Assembly: GCF_014472395.1 (NCBI RefSeq)
Contig: NZ_JACSZW010000004.1
Location: 434,001 to 498,000 of the forward strand
Origin: Pedobacter sp. N36a
GTDB taxonomy: Bacteria > Bacteroidota > Bacteroidia > Sphingobacteriales > Sphingobacteriaceae
DNA length: 64,000 nt
Reading direction: 5' to 3'
Below, in pieces: positions 18,028 through 26,445 of the stretch. The notes under the pieces are model-generated. The model worked only from the letters and a program-made list of their open reading frames with translations, had not been told where the DNA came from and searched no databases. The stretch's first letter is position 1; the number at the start of each line of letters is the position of its first letter. The translations under genes were made by a program, and so were the position numbers.

Positions 18028-18615
18028 ATGCTTGAGCCGTTCAAACTCTATTTACAGAAGAAGGTTGCCATTACAGACGAGCAATTCGACTTAATTTCCG
18101 ACCGCTTAAAAGTAAAGAGCTTTGATAAAAATGAAATGATCCTGATGAAAGGAGAAGTATCTCCACATGGTTATTTTGTGCTGAACGGGTTGCTGCGTAG
18201 CTATTCTATAGATGCAAAAGGAAAAACACATATCATCCAGTTTGCCCCTGAGCAATGGTGGCTTTCCGACCGGAATGGGATGTTTAATGAAGCTTCAGAA
18301 TTTTTCATTGATGCCATTGAGCCAACTCTGGCGGTAGTCATGCCTAAAAATTTCATTGATGAAGCGTCAAAACATGTGCCTTGTATGTATGATTTTAACA
18401 ACACCATGCTGAACAATTCCATTCGTTTCATGCATAAAAGGATCAATATGCTGCTCAGTGCGACTGCCGAAGAAAGGTACCTGAACTTCATCCAGCTTTA
18501 TCCAAACCTCACCTTAAGGGTACCGCAATGGATGATTGCTTCTTATTTGGGCATCACACCAGAGTCGCTGAGCAGGGTTCGTAAAGACCTCGCACACAAG
18601 CATTTTAAAGTTTAA
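18028..18615 (+). CDS. Crp/Fnr-family transcriptional regulator
   Basis: A 195-residue regulator. The N-terminal cyclic-nucleotide-binding-type beta barrel (about residues 5-120) includes ILMKGEVSPHGYFVLNGLLRSYS. The C-terminal winged helix has VPQWMIASYLGITPESLSRVRKDL (about residues 167-190) as recognition helix-turn-helix. No Cys cluster for an Fe-S site, so it is not Fnr-like in sensing; the effector is unknown. A perfect 16-base palindrome lies just downstream at 18627-18642, in front of the yceI-pirin genes, and is a natural candidate for its operator. Confidence 0.9.
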   Translation: MLEPFKLYLQKKVAITDEQFDLISDRLKVKSFDKNEMILMKGEVSPHGYFVLNGLLRSYSIDAKGKTHIIQFAPEQWWLSDRNGMFNEASEFFIDAIEPTLAVVMPKNFIDEASKHVPCMYDFNNTMLNNSIRFMHKRINMLLSATAEERYLNFIQLYPNLTLRVPQWMIASYLGITPESLSRVRKDLAHKHFKV

Positions 18616-18626
18616 TCTTTTCTTAT

Positions 18627-18642
18627 CATACATCAATGTATG
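18627..18642. promoter_or_regulatory. Palindromic operator candidate for the Crp-type regulator
   Basis: Perfect 7-base inverted repeat CATACAT-CA-ATGTATG, 16 bases in all, the length of a Crp-dimer site. It lies 11 bases after the regulator stop and about 17 bases upstream of the TAATTTTG box of the next gene, overlapping where the minus-33 element would be. The role is inferred from position and symmetry. Confidence 0.5.
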
Positions 18643-18658
18643 TCTAGCTTTGTGGCCG

Positions 18659-18666
18659 TAATTTTG
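18659..18666 (+). promoter_or_regulatory. Minus-7 promoter element of the yceI-pirin unit
   Basis: TAATTTTG fits the Bacteroidota TAnnTTTG consensus, 37 bases before the yceI ATG. No TTTG stands 19 bases upstream; the palindrome occupies that position, suggesting activator-dependent expression. Confidence 0.5.
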
Positions 18667-18702
18667 TGTTGTAAATAAAGAAAATCTAAAAACAACAATA
18701 TT

Positions 18703-19233
18703 ATGGCAACTACTCAATGGTCATTAGACCCAACTCACAGTGAACTACAATTTAAAGTAAAACATTTAATGATCACTACAGTAACTGGTAGTTTCAATTC
18801 ATTAACGGCGTCTTTAACTTCAGACACCGATGATTTTGAAAATGCTAAAGTTACTTTTGAAGCAGAACTAAGCTCAATTGATACCGGAAATACAGACAGA
18901 GATAACCACCTAAAAAGCGGTGATTTCTTTGATGCTGAGCAATTCCCTAAAATGACATTTACTTCCAGCTCATTTGAAAAAGACGGTGGTGATTACGTTT
19001 TAAAAGGTGATTTAACCGTTAAAGGAATTACTAAACCGATCAAATTAAATGTAGAATTCGGCGGTATTGCAACAGATCCATGGGGAAATACAAAAGCAGG
19101 ATTTACCATCAGCGGTAAAATCAACAGAACTGATTTTGGCTTAACCTGGAATGCCGCATTAGAAACTGGTGGTGTGATGGTGAGTGAGGACGTAAGAATA
19201 TTAGGCGAATTACAGTTTGTAAAACAAGCTTAA
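18703..19233 (+). CDS. YceI-family lipid-binding-like protein
   Basis: A 176-residue YceI-domain protein covering almost the full length. The start TQWSLDPTHSELQFKVKHLMI and the later DFFDAEQFPKMTFTSSSFE and LTVKGITKPIKLNVEFGG are diagnostic strands of the lipocalin-like barrel that binds polyprenoid chains in relatives. No signal peptide is seen, so unlike E. coli YceI it should be cytoplasmic. It follows the Crp-type regulator and precedes pirin by 38 bases; these two and the regulator probably form one regulated unit, a pairing that suggests a redox or stress response. Confidence 0.93.
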   Translation: MATTQWSLDPTHSELQFKVKHLMITTVTGSFNSLTASLTSDTDDFENAKVTFEAELSSIDTGNTDRDNHLKSGDFFDAEQFPKMTFTSSSFEKDGGDYVLKGDLTVKGITKPIKLNVEFGGIATDPWGNTKAGFTISGKINRTDFGLTWNAALETGGVMVSEDVRILGELQFVKQA

Positions 19234-19271
19234 AAACATCACGTCCATCTTAATTTAGAATGGAGACGTAA

Positions 19272-20147
19272 ATGAATGAAAATATAAAACAGGTATCGGC
19301 GGTGTTGAATCCGCCGGTACCTCAAATGGTTGGAGACGGATTTAGGGTTCATAATTTTTTTCCCAGTGGGTATAAGCTCCAAATGAGTCCTTTTTTCCTG
19401 CTGGACTACAATGCCAAAATCCAGTTTTCTGCACGAAATGAGCCTAGGGGTGTAGGTGTGCATCCACATCGTGGATTTGAAACCGTCACCATCGCTTATC
19501 ATGGGGCCGTCGCTCATCACGATAGCGCTGGAAATAGCGGCGTGATCTACCCTGGAGGTGTACAATGGATGACAGCAGCAAGTGGTATTTTACACAAAGA
19601 GTATCACGAAGAGGCTTTCAGTAAAATGGGCGGCGCTTTCCAAATGGTTCAGCTATGGGTCAATTTGCCGGCGAAAGACAAGATGAGTAAGCCGAAATAT
19701 CAGGCGCTTAGTCAGGCATCGATTGCTAAACATGAATTGCCTGATCAGTCTGGCTTAGTGGAGGTCATTGCTGGTGAATATCAGGGTACCAAAGGAACAG
19801 CAAGTACCTTTACACCAATGCATGTCTACCATCTTCGTCTGCATAAAGATGGAAAAGCAAGTTTTAACTTCCCTGCTGATTTTAATACCGCTTTTATGGT
19901 CATTGAAGGAGAAATTAAGGTGAATAACTTCTCAATTGCGAAGGCAGATCAATTGGTTTATTTCAAAAATGAAGGCGAGGAAATTGCGGTAGAAGGCATT
20001 CAGCATAGCGTAGTACTCATCTTAAGCGGAGCGCCAATCCATGAGCCTATCACGCATTACGGACCGTTTTTAATGAACAAGCCTGAAGAAATTCAGCAAG
20101 CTATTGCAGATTATAACCAAGGGAGATTTGGTTATTTAGAGGAGTAG
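19272..20147 (+). CDS. Pirin-family protein (cupin)
   Basis: A 291-residue bicupin. The N-terminal metal site is complete: His64 and His66 in GVHPHRGFE, His108 and Glu110 in LHKEYHEE, matching the spacing of the iron ligands in human pirin. A C-terminal cupin with GAPIHEPITHYGPFLMN follows. Some bacterial pirins are quercetin dioxygenases, others modulate metabolism or redox responses; which applies here is not readable. Ends at a hairpin terminator shared with the convergent ispF. Confidence 0.93.
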   Translation: MNENIKQVSAVLNPPVPQMVGDGFRVHNFFPSGYKLQMSPFFLLDYNAKIQFSARNEPRGVGVHPHRGFETVTIAYHGAVAHHDSAGNSGVIYPGGVQWMTAASGILHKEYHEEAFSKMGGAFQMVQLWVNLPAKDKMSKPKYQALSQASIAKHELPDQSGLVEVIAGEYQGTKGTASTFTPMHVYHLRLHKDGKASFNFPADFNTAFMVIEGEIKVNNFSIAKADQLVYFKNEGEEIAVEGIQHSVVLILSGAPIHEPITHYGPFLMNKPEEIQQAIADYNQGRFGYLEE

Positions 20148-20157
20148 TTTGATTTTT

Positions 20158-20197
20158 AAGCAGCCAGTAACCTTGATTACCGGCTGCTTCATTTTTA
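20158..20197 (+). terminator. Terminator after pirin
   Basis: Stem AAGCAGCC/GGCTGCTT extended by GTAA/TTAC across one mismatch, loop CCTTGA, followed by CATTTTTAT. It lies between convergent genes and overlaps the last codon of ispF; the T-rich side favours the plus strand. Confidence 0.7.
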
Positions 20198-20674
20198 TAC
20201 TTTTTGAATCAGGCAAACCGCATAAGCGACTACCCCTTCTTCTCTCCCAATAAATCCCATTTGTTCGTTGGTGGTTGCTTTAATTGAAATGTCCTCCACA
20301 TCCATTCCCATTGCTGTGGCAATGTGCTGCTGCATCGCTGGAATATGAGGATTTATTTTCGGTGCTTCTAAGCAAAGCATCGCATCAATATTCCCAATTT
20401 CAAATCCTTTTTCCTTAACCAGTTTCACACTTTCCTGCAACAGGATCAGGCTGCTGATTCCTTTCCAACGTGGATCCGTATTTTTAAAATGGAAACCGAT
20501 GTCGCGCAGATTTGCGGCACCAAGTAATGCATCGCAAATCGCATGCAGCAATACATCCGCATCTGAATGACCAAAAGCACCCTTATGGTGTTCCAAATTT
20601 ACACCACCTACCATAAAATGATGTCCATCCTTCAGCTGGTGCACATCAAAGCCAAATCCTACCTTAATCTTCAT
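20195..20674 (-). CDS. ispF: 2-C-methyl-D-erythritol 2,4-cyclodiphosphate synthase
   Basis: A 159-residue enzyme of normal IspF length. It makes the cyclodiphosphate intermediate of the MEP isoprenoid pathway with loss of CMP, as a trimer. Seen: GFGFDVHQLK (Asp10, His12 zinc ligands), GAFGHSDADVLLHAICDALLGAANLRDIG with the second zinc His, and ISIKATTNEQMGFIGREEGV near the C-terminus for CDP binding. Single gene, convergent with pirin; the 358 bases upstream contain no gene. Confidence 0.96.
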   Translation of the reverse strand: MKIKVGFGFDVHQLKDGHHFMVGGVNLEHHKGAFGHSDADVLLHAICDALLGAANLRDIGFHFKNTDPRWKGISSLILLQESVKLVKEKGFEIGNIDAMLCLEAPKINPHIPAMQQHIATAMGMDVEDISIKATTNEQMGFIGREEGVVAYAVCLIQKV

Positions 20675-21032
20675 TTCTATATCTGTTAGTTTCTACGTAT
20701 TCCTATTTTCTTATCCCGGTTTCTTGTTCAATTTTAAGGTTACTGAGCCGGATTTCGAAATTAAGCAATAAAGCCCATCTTAATATGTATTCAGCCGAAT
20801 TATTGAGGATTCTACCGTAATTATTCAAAGCTGAAAAGAAACAGATTCCATTTTATCACCAGATATTACCTGATCCTATTGGCCGAAAACATCTCATAAT
20901 TACGACAAATTATGGCAAAAACCCCCTCAGATATGCGCAAAACATATATTGATAAAGATTATTTTTTACTTAACTCAAATTTTTTATTGCTCAATAAGTC
21001 TTTTTTTATGTAATTTTAACAGTTAAAGCACT
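20675..21032. other. Intergenic region between ispF and gldJ
   Basis: 358 AT-rich bases between divergent genes, with no open reading frame of note and no RNA gene recognised. It contains a 7-base inverted repeat with 6-base spacer (CATAATT at 20895-20901, AATTATG at 20908-20914) and a weak minus-7 box TAATTTTA at 21011-21018 with ATTG 21 bases upstream, a possible gldJ promoter. Confidence 0.6.
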
Positions 21033-22646
21033 ATGAGATCCCTCAATATGAAAAAATCATACTTATATTATTCGATTGCATCTATTGTAATCGTAGCTTC
21101 TCTCTCTTCCTGCAGCAAAAAATCAGGAACTTCGGAGAAGACAGGAATGGCGTATAACAAGCGAGAGTTTGGTGGCTTTGAAGTAAATAAAAAATTTAAA
21201 CGTGGCCCCGGTCCAGGATTAGTAGAAATTGAAGGCGGTGTTTTTGTGATGAGCGGAAGCGCAATTAACGTTGCTGGGGAAGAACTGAGCAATTACAATC
21301 ACAAAAGAGAGACTACTGTTTCTTCCTTTTATATGGATGAAACTGAAGTTTCCAACACCAACTGGCTCGAGTACCTGAACTGGATTCGCACCAACTACCC
21401 AGCAGATCACGAATACTATTATAACGAACTCCCTGACACTTTAGTGTGGCGCAGACCCCTATCCTATAACGAACCTTACGTAGACAACTATTTAAGACAC
21501 CCTGCTTACCAGGATTATCCGGTTGTAGGTGTTACCTGGGAGCAGGCAGATAGATATTGCGCCTGGAGAACCGATCGTGTAAATGAGCTTTTACTCCGCG
21601 AAAAGGGATATATGACGAGCTTTAAAGACCTGAATGGTACTGGGAATTCTAATGCAGCAGCGGCCTCAACCAACAACTCAAGAGGCGCTTTCAACACTGA
21701 AATTTATCTGAGTGGACAATACGATGATAAAGGAAAAAAAGCAATGAAAGACCTGAATCCAGCCAATGCAGGAAATGCAGCCGGAGCAGCAAATACAGGC
21801 GGTAGATCTGGTGCAACCAGAAATGTAAGATTGGAAGATGGGATCATCAAACAGCCTTACCGCTTACCAACAGAAGCAGAATGGGAATATGCTGCCCTTG
21901 GCTTAATTGGTAACACCCAGTATGAAAACATCAATGCCAATAAAATCTATCCTTGGAATGGCCTGGGATTAAGCTCTGCCAAAAGAAATACCAGAGGATT
22001 GATTTTAGCGAACTTTAAGAGAACTAAAGGAGATTATATGGGTGTTGGTGGATCACTGAATGATAAAGGTGGTTTAACCGTTGGGGTAAGGTCTTATATG
22101 CCGAATGATTTTGGCTTGTACAACATGGCTGGAAACGTAAATGAATGGGTTGCCGACGTTTACCGTGCAAAAACCTTCGAAGCTGCTGATGCCTTCAATC
22201 CATATAGAGGTAACTATTACCAGGATAAAAAGGTAGCTGATCCCATTAGTGGAAAGATAGAAATTGATAAATACAATAGGCCTGTGCTGACTGATGCCAA
22301 GTCTTATAAGAAACAAACCTGGGCAGAAAAACAAGCTGCAGCTCCTGCTGCCACTACGCCTACTTCAAATACCTACGCTGACCAAAGAGGGTATCGCGAT
22401 AAAGCGAATGAGTTATATGGCGAAATCACCCTGGTTACAGATAAATCAAGAGTTTATAAAGGTGGATCATGGGATGATCAGGCTTTATGGTTAAACCCAG
22501 CTACCAGAAGATTCCTGCAGCAGGATGAATCTACTGCTGATATAGGCTTCCGCTGTGCGATGACGATGTTAGGTGCATCTGAAATCAGGTCTACCGGAAA
22601 ACCGCAGTTTAAACCAAAACCAGCAAGGGCATTCAAGTCACGATAG
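21033..22646 (+). CDS. gldJ: Gliding-motility-type lipoprotein GldJ (SUMF1/FGE fold)
   Basis: A 537-residue lipoprotein. The signal peptide ends in SLSSC (Cys about 27). An FGE-sulfatase/SUMF1-type domain follows: PGLVEIEGGVFVMSGS, FYMDETEVSNTNWLEYLNWI, PVVGVTWEQADRYCAWR, YRLPTEAEWEYAALG, NMAGNVNEWVADVY and VYKGGSWDD with IGFRCA near the end. The YLEYLxW-type segment and size match GldJ, which in Flavobacterium is needed to stabilise GldK and support the type IX secretion/gliding machinery. A Thr/Asn/Ala-rich insertion (about residues 205-270) interrupts the domain. No other gld gene is adjacent. A second start at 21048 is equally possible. Confidence 0.8.
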   Translation: MRSLNMKKSYLYYSIASIVIVASLSSCSKKSGTSEKTGMAYNKREFGGFEVNKKFKRGPGPGLVEIEGGVFVMSGSAINVAGEELSNYNHKRETTVSSFYMDETEVSNTNWLEYLNWIRTNYPADHEYYYNELPDTLVWRRPLSYNEPYVDNYLRHPAYQDYPVVGVTWEQADRYCAWRTDRVNELLLREKGYMTSFKDLNGTGNSNAAAASTNNSRGAFNTEIYLSGQYDDKGKKAMKDLNPANAGNAAGAANTGGRSGATRNVRLEDGIIKQPYRLPTEAEWEYAALGLIGNTQYENINANKIYPWNGLGLSSAKRNTRGLILANFKRTKGDYMGVGGSLNDKGGLTVGVRSYMPNDFGLYNMAGNVNEWVADVYRAKTFEAADAFNPYRGNYYQDKKVADPISGKIEIDKYNRPVLTDAKSYKKQTWAEKQAAAPAATTPTSNTYADQRGYRDKANELYGEITLVTDKSRVYKGGSWDDQALWLNPATRRFLQQDESTADIGFRCAMTMLGASEIRSTGKPQFKPKPARAFKSR

Positions 22647-22653
22647 ATACCTA

Positions 22654-22683
22654 AAAAAAGGGAGCTGATCGCTCCCTTTTTTT
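22654..22683. terminator. Bidirectional terminator between gldJ and the biotin carrier gene
   Basis: GGGAGC-TGATC-GCTCCC stem-loop (22660-22676) flanked by A7 and T7, placed between convergent genes, so it can stop both. Confidence 0.88.
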
Positions 22684-22702
22684 ATGCCTGATATTTTATG
22701 TT

Positions 22703-23200
22703 TTAAGCAAACTGAATCAGAATTCCGTTCTTCTCTACTTTATCTCCTTTTTGCACCAAGATTCGCTTTACAGTTCCTGTCGCAGGTGATTTAATGATAT
22801 TCTCCATCTTCATGGCTTCCAATACAAGCAAGCTGTCTCCCTTATTGACTTCCTGTCCCTCGGCCACCATTAGCTGTAATACCAGGCCAGGCATAGGTGC
22901 TTTCAGTTCCTGAACCTTAGTCCCTGCAGCATTATCCATTCCCAATTGCTTCAGTAATTCGTCATATTGGTCTTCAACTTCCACCTGGTATATATTTCCA
23001 TTAACCCTGATGCTCACCTGTTTTCCTCCTTCTTCACGCTCCAAGACTTCTACATTATAGGATTTATGCTGATAAATAATATGCTGAGTGGTTCCTGATA
23101 ACGTTTTGGCATCCATCTCCAGTGCCTGCCCATCTACCGTTAATGTATTTGCAGAAACGGCGACTTCAAAATTGTATTGCTCATTTACTTTTACCTTCAT
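22703..23200 (-). CDS. Biotin carboxyl carrier protein / biotinyl domain subunit
   Basis: A 165-residue protein. The C-terminal biotinyl domain (about residues 98-165) has the attachment motif LLVLEAMKMENII with Lys131, preceded by PMPGLVLQLMVAEGQEV. The N-terminal 90 residues resemble the linker domain of acyl-CoA carboxylase carrier subunits (propionyl- or methylcrotonyl-type) rather than AccB of fatty-acid synthesis, whose Pro/Ala linker is missing. No carboxylase subunit is adjacent. Two bases separate it from the DUF4159 gene upstream on the same strand, making an operon with rsmE. Confidence 0.88.
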   Translation of the reverse strand: MKVKVNEQYNFEVAVSANTLTVDGQALEMDAKTLSGTTQHIIYQHKSYNVEVLEREEGGKQVSIRVNGNIYQVEVEDQYDELLKQLGMDNAAGTKVQELKAPMPGLVLQLMVAEGQEVNKGDSLLVLEAMKMENIIKSPATGTVKRILVQKGDKVEKNGILIQFA

Positions 23201-23202
23201 TG

Positions 23203-23859
23203 TTATTGTGTTAGTGCATACTGAACTAAATTAGCGCCCATTTTTAGCGCGTTTAAGCGCTTATCTTGTGTGTCATCTGGATAGGTGCCGAAATCTTCCC
23301 AACCGTTGCCCAAATCGCATTCAAAGGTGTAATAACAAATCACTCTCCCCTCCCTGATTATTGCCAGGCCCTGAGGTGCTTTCCCATCATGTTCGTGGAT
23401 CTTCGGTAAGCCATTTGGAAACTTAAATTTTTGCTGATAGAGCGGATGATTTGGCGGAAGTTCTACAAAAGAAAGCTCGGGGAATACCTTTTTCATTTCT
23501 TTGCGGATAAACTTATCCAGTCCGTAATTATCATCAATGTGCAGGAAACCGCCACCGCTCAAGTATTTTCGCAGATTCTGTGCTTCAGCATCACTGAAAA
23601 CCACATTCCCATGTCCGGTCAGGTATACGAAAGGGTAATTGAACAACTCTGCACTGCCCACTTCAACAGTAGCATCCTGAGGGGCGAAATTGGTGTTCAG
23701 ATTCCTGTTGCAGAACTCGATGAGGTTTGGAAGTGCGGTTCTATTGGCATACCAATCCCCTCCTCCATTATATTTCAGCTTCGCCATCTTATAAGTTGGC
23801 GGCTTAAAGCCACACAACAAAAACATCAATCCGACAACCAGGCCTATTTTTAATTTCAT
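23203..23859 (-). CDS. DUF4159 exported protein
   Basis: A 218-residue protein with an N-terminal signal (IGLVVGLMFLLCGF), possibly a lipoprotein, since LLCGF places a Cys after a hydrophobic core. The mature part matches DUF4159: MAKLKYNGGGDWYANRTALPNLIEF, YPFVYLTGHGNVVFSDAE and LRKYLSGGGFLHIDDNYGLDKFIRKEM, a glutamine-amidotransferase-like fold. Function unknown. It overlaps rsmE by four bases (ATGA-type coupling) and is two bases before the biotin carrier gene. Confidence 0.85.
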   Translation of the reverse strand: MKLKIGLVVGLMFLLCGFKPPTYKMAKLKYNGGGDWYANRTALPNLIEFCNRNLNTNFAPQDATVEVGSAELFNYPFVYLTGHGNVVFSDAEAQNLRKYLSGGGFLHIDDNYGLDKFIRKEMKKVFPELSFVELPPNHPLYQQKFKFPNGLPKIHEHDGKAPQGLAIIREGRVICYYTFECDLGNGWEDFGTYPDDTQDKRLNALKMGANLVQYALTQ

Positions 23860-24560
23860 CTGTTTAAATAATTCACCTCAAAGCAAGCTGCTAATGCAGC
23901 AGTTTCTGTTCTAAGACGTGTATTACCTAAAGTTAATGGTTTAAAGCCGTTCTGCAAAGCGAGTTCAATTTCTTTCGGACTAAAGTCACCTTCCGGACCA
24001 ATTAAAACGGTGTATTTTTGATGAGGTTCAACCACCTGGCTGATGTACAAACGAGGTTCTCCATCGATGCAGTGCGCAATCATTTTAATGGAGTTATTTT
24101 CTATTTTAAGAAAATCTATGAAGGAGATCTGTGGATTTAAAACTGGGTGGTAAGCCTGTAAAGACTGCTTCACCGCCGATGTAATCACTTTATTAAGCCG
24201 ATCTTCTTTGATGATTTTCCTTTCAGAACGCTCGCAGATGATCGGAGTAATTTCATCGATCCCTATCTCGGTTGCTTTTTCAAGGAACCATTCCAGTCGA
24301 TCGATATTTTTTGTAGGGGCCACTACGATATGCAGGTGGTGATTTCGTTTTTGATATTCCTGAATGGATTTAATCACACGGAGCTGGACATTTCTCTTTC
24401 CTTCTCCGATGATTTCCGCTTCATAAAAACCTCCCTTTCCATCCATCAGGTTCACCACATCGCCCATGCCTAATCTCAGGACCTTCAGACAATGTTTACT
24501 TTCTTCTTCATTTAAAGAATACTCGGTGGCCTCAATATCAGGGGTATAAAAAACGTGCAT
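23856..24560 (-). CDS. rsmE: 16S rRNA (uracil-1498-N3)-methyltransferase
   Basis: A 234-residue SPOUT methyltransferase of normal RsmE length. The N-terminal PUA-like domain has SLNEEESKHCLKVLRLGMGD. The knotted SAM-binding C-terminus shows YTVLIGPEGDFSPKEIEL and LTLGNTRLRTETAALAA, the diagnostic trefoil-knot motif. It methylates U1498 in helix 44 of 16S rRNA on assembled 30S subunits. Twelve bases follow the CorC-type gene upstream, and it overlaps DUF4159 by four, so it belongs to the ppa-corC-rsmE-DUF4159-BCCP run. Confidence 0.96.
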   Translation of the reverse strand: MHVFYTPDIEATEYSLNEEESKHCLKVLRLGMGDVVNLMDGKGGFYEAEIIGEGKRNVQLRVIKSIQEYQKRNHHLHIVVAPTKNIDRLEWFLEKATEIGIDEITPIICERSERKIIKEDRLNKVITSAVKQSLQAYHPVLNPQISFIDFLKIENNSIKMIAHCIDGEPRLYISQVVEPHQKYTVLIGPEGDFSPKEIELALQNGFKPLTLGNTRLRTETAALAACFEVNYLNR

Positions 24561-24572
24561 TGTGTAAAAGGT

Positions 24573-25889
24573 TTAATGGTTGTCTACCATATCGCTTTTA
24601 TCAATCACAAGTTCAAGCTTTATGGTTTCAATATTTTGCTCTGTTTTCTTTAGGATGGTAAATAAGTATCCGTAGCATTCTTCGCTGTCGCCCACTTCCG
24701 GTATTTTACCAAAAGCATGTGACACCAATCCGCCTACGGTATCAAAATCCTCATCCTCGGGAAGGTCGTGCGGTAAATGCTCATTCACATCATAAACTGT
24801 GGCATAAGCATTAATAATGAATTCAGTTTCAGAGATTTTCTCTACTGTTGGTTTCTCTTCATCATACTCATCCTGGATTTCTCCAACGATCTCTTCTACG
24901 ATATCTTCGAGTGTAACCATACCTGCGGTACCACCAAACTCGTCGATGACGATTGCGATCTGAATGCGTTTCTGCTGAAGTTCACTCAGCAGGTCATTGA
25001 TTTTTTTCGTTTCAGGAACGAAATAAGGTTTTCTGATGATGTCTTGTAATACCCAGTCTTTTTTAGAAGCCAGGAGTGGTAAGATATCTTTGGCATGAAT
25101 AATACCGATGATTTTATCAATAATACCATCATATACCGGTAATCTGGAATATCCGTCTCCGATGATTTTATCAATCACAGCTGCTGGAGGAGTAGACAAT
25201 TCTATACCTGATATTTTGGTTCTTGGAACCATAATATTTTTTACAACTCTTTCGTTGAAGTCAAAGACATTTTTAATCAATTCATGCTCATTGGTATCCA
25301 AGGCCCCACTTTCCTTACCCTGATCTAATAAATAATGAAGTTCTTCAGTACTGTGAACAGACTCGTGGCCTCCTACAGTTGAGATTCCAAAGATTTTAAG
25401 GATCATGTTTGCAAATCCGTTCAATACCCAGATGAAGGGTCTGAAGATCAAATAAAACGCTTGTAATGGCACTGCAATAAACAGTGTTGTCGCTACCGGG
25501 CGTTGTATTGCAACCGATTTAGGCGCCAGCTCACCAAATACAATGTGCATTACGGTGATAAATAAGAAGGCGATTGCGGTAGAGATGGAAGAGATGTAAA
25601 TCTCAGAAAAATTAAAGCCAACTAACATGTCGTGGATCAGGCTGTGCATCACAGATTCACCCACCCAACCTAAGCCCAGAGAGGCTAAAGTAATACCTAG
25701 CTGCGTGGCAGCTAGGTATCCATCCAGGTGCTGAGTAATATATTTTGCAATATTTGCTACCCTGTTTCCTGATTTTGCTTTAATTTCAATTTGTGATGCC
25801 CGAACTTTTACAATTGCAAACTCTGCTGCAACGAAAAATCCGTTCAGTGCTACTAAGAAGAATGTTAAAAATATCTTGAATCCTTCCAT
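24573..25889 (-). CDS. CNNM/CorC-HlyC-type membrane protein with CBS pair
   Basis: A 438-residue protein. The DUF21/CNNM membrane domain (about residues 1-190) has VALNGFFVAAEFAIVKVRASQIE and ATQLGITLASLGLGWVGES. A CBS pair (about residues 205-335) contains IMVPRTKISGIE and IVIDEFGGTAGMVTLEDIVEEIVGEIQDEYD. A CorC_HlyC domain forms the C-terminus. Relatives affect Mg/Co efflux; in Flavobacteria a related protein is called GldE, but sequence alone does not decide between them. It overlaps the ppa stop by one base. Confidence 0.9.
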   Translation of the reverse strand: MEGFKIFLTFFLVALNGFFVAAEFAIVKVRASQIEIKAKSGNRVANIAKYITQHLDGYLAATQLGITLASLGLGWVGESVMHSLIHDMLVGFNFSEIYISSISTAIAFLFITVMHIVFGELAPKSVAIQRPVATTLFIAVPLQAFYLIFRPFIWVLNGFANMILKIFGISTVGGHESVHSTEELHYLLDQGKESGALDTNEHELIKNVFDFNERVVKNIMVPRTKISGIELSTPPAAVIDKIIGDGYSRLPVYDGIIDKIIGIIHAKDILPLLASKKDWVLQDIIRKPYFVPETKKINDLLSELQQKRIQIAIVIDEFGGTAGMVTLEDIVEEIVGEIQDEYDEEKPTVEKISETEFIINAYATVYDVNEHLPHDLPEDEDFDTVGGLVSHAFGKIPEVGDSEECYGYLFTILKKTEQNIETIKLELVIDKSDMVDNH

Positions 25890-26443
25890 TAAGATGTTTG
25901 ATTTCTAAACTTCTGGTCATAAAGTAGGATACTTTCTTGTATCACTTTATGCGCATATCGAACGCCTAAAAGGTGCTCAATAGTAACTTGTTTTTCCTCT
26001 AAGGCTTTATAATCCTGGAAGAACTTTACAATTTCTTTCATCGTATGAGGAGGCAATTCTGCTAAATCATTGATGTAGTTTACAGACATATCATTTTTTG
26101 CTACTGCAATAATTTTATCGTCTTGTTCACCATTATCCACCATGTGCATGACACCAATAACTTTTGCTTCTACGATTGACATTGGGTAAACATCAACAGA
26201 GCAAAGTACAAGGATATCCAGAGGGTCATTATCATCACAATAAGTTTGTGGAATAAAACCATAGTTGGCCGGGTACATTACAGAAGAAAAAAGTACCCTA
26301 TCTAATTTAATCAGGTGGGAATCTTTATCGATTTCGTATTTTGCTTTAGATCCTTTAGGAATTTCAATAATTGCATTTACTGTTTCAGGTAAGTTTTCAC
26401 CTGGAGAAACAAAATGCCACGGATGACGCTCGTCTTTAATCAT
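25889..26443 (-). CDS. ppa: Inorganic pyrophosphatase (family I)
   Basis: A 184-residue soluble enzyme hydrolysing pyrophosphate to two phosphates, which pulls biosynthetic reactions forward. The active-site signature CDDNDPLDILVLC (about residues 62-74) carries the three metal-binding Asp. IIEIPKGSKAKYEID and the later VIGVMHMVDNGEQDDKIIAV add further acidic ligands and lysines. Family-typical length. Lies between a DedA gene (two bases upstream) and the CorC-type gene. Confidence 0.96.
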   Translation of the reverse strand: MIKDERHPWHFVSPGENLPETVNAIIEIPKGSKAKYEIDKDSHLIKLDRVLFSSVMYPANYGFIPQTYCDDNDPLDILVLCSVDVYPMSIVEAKVIGVMHMVDNGEQDDKIIAVAKNDMSVNYINDLAELPPHTMKEIVKFFQDYKALEEKQVTIEHLLGVRYAHKVIQESILLYDQKFRNQTS

Positions 26444-26445
26444 TT

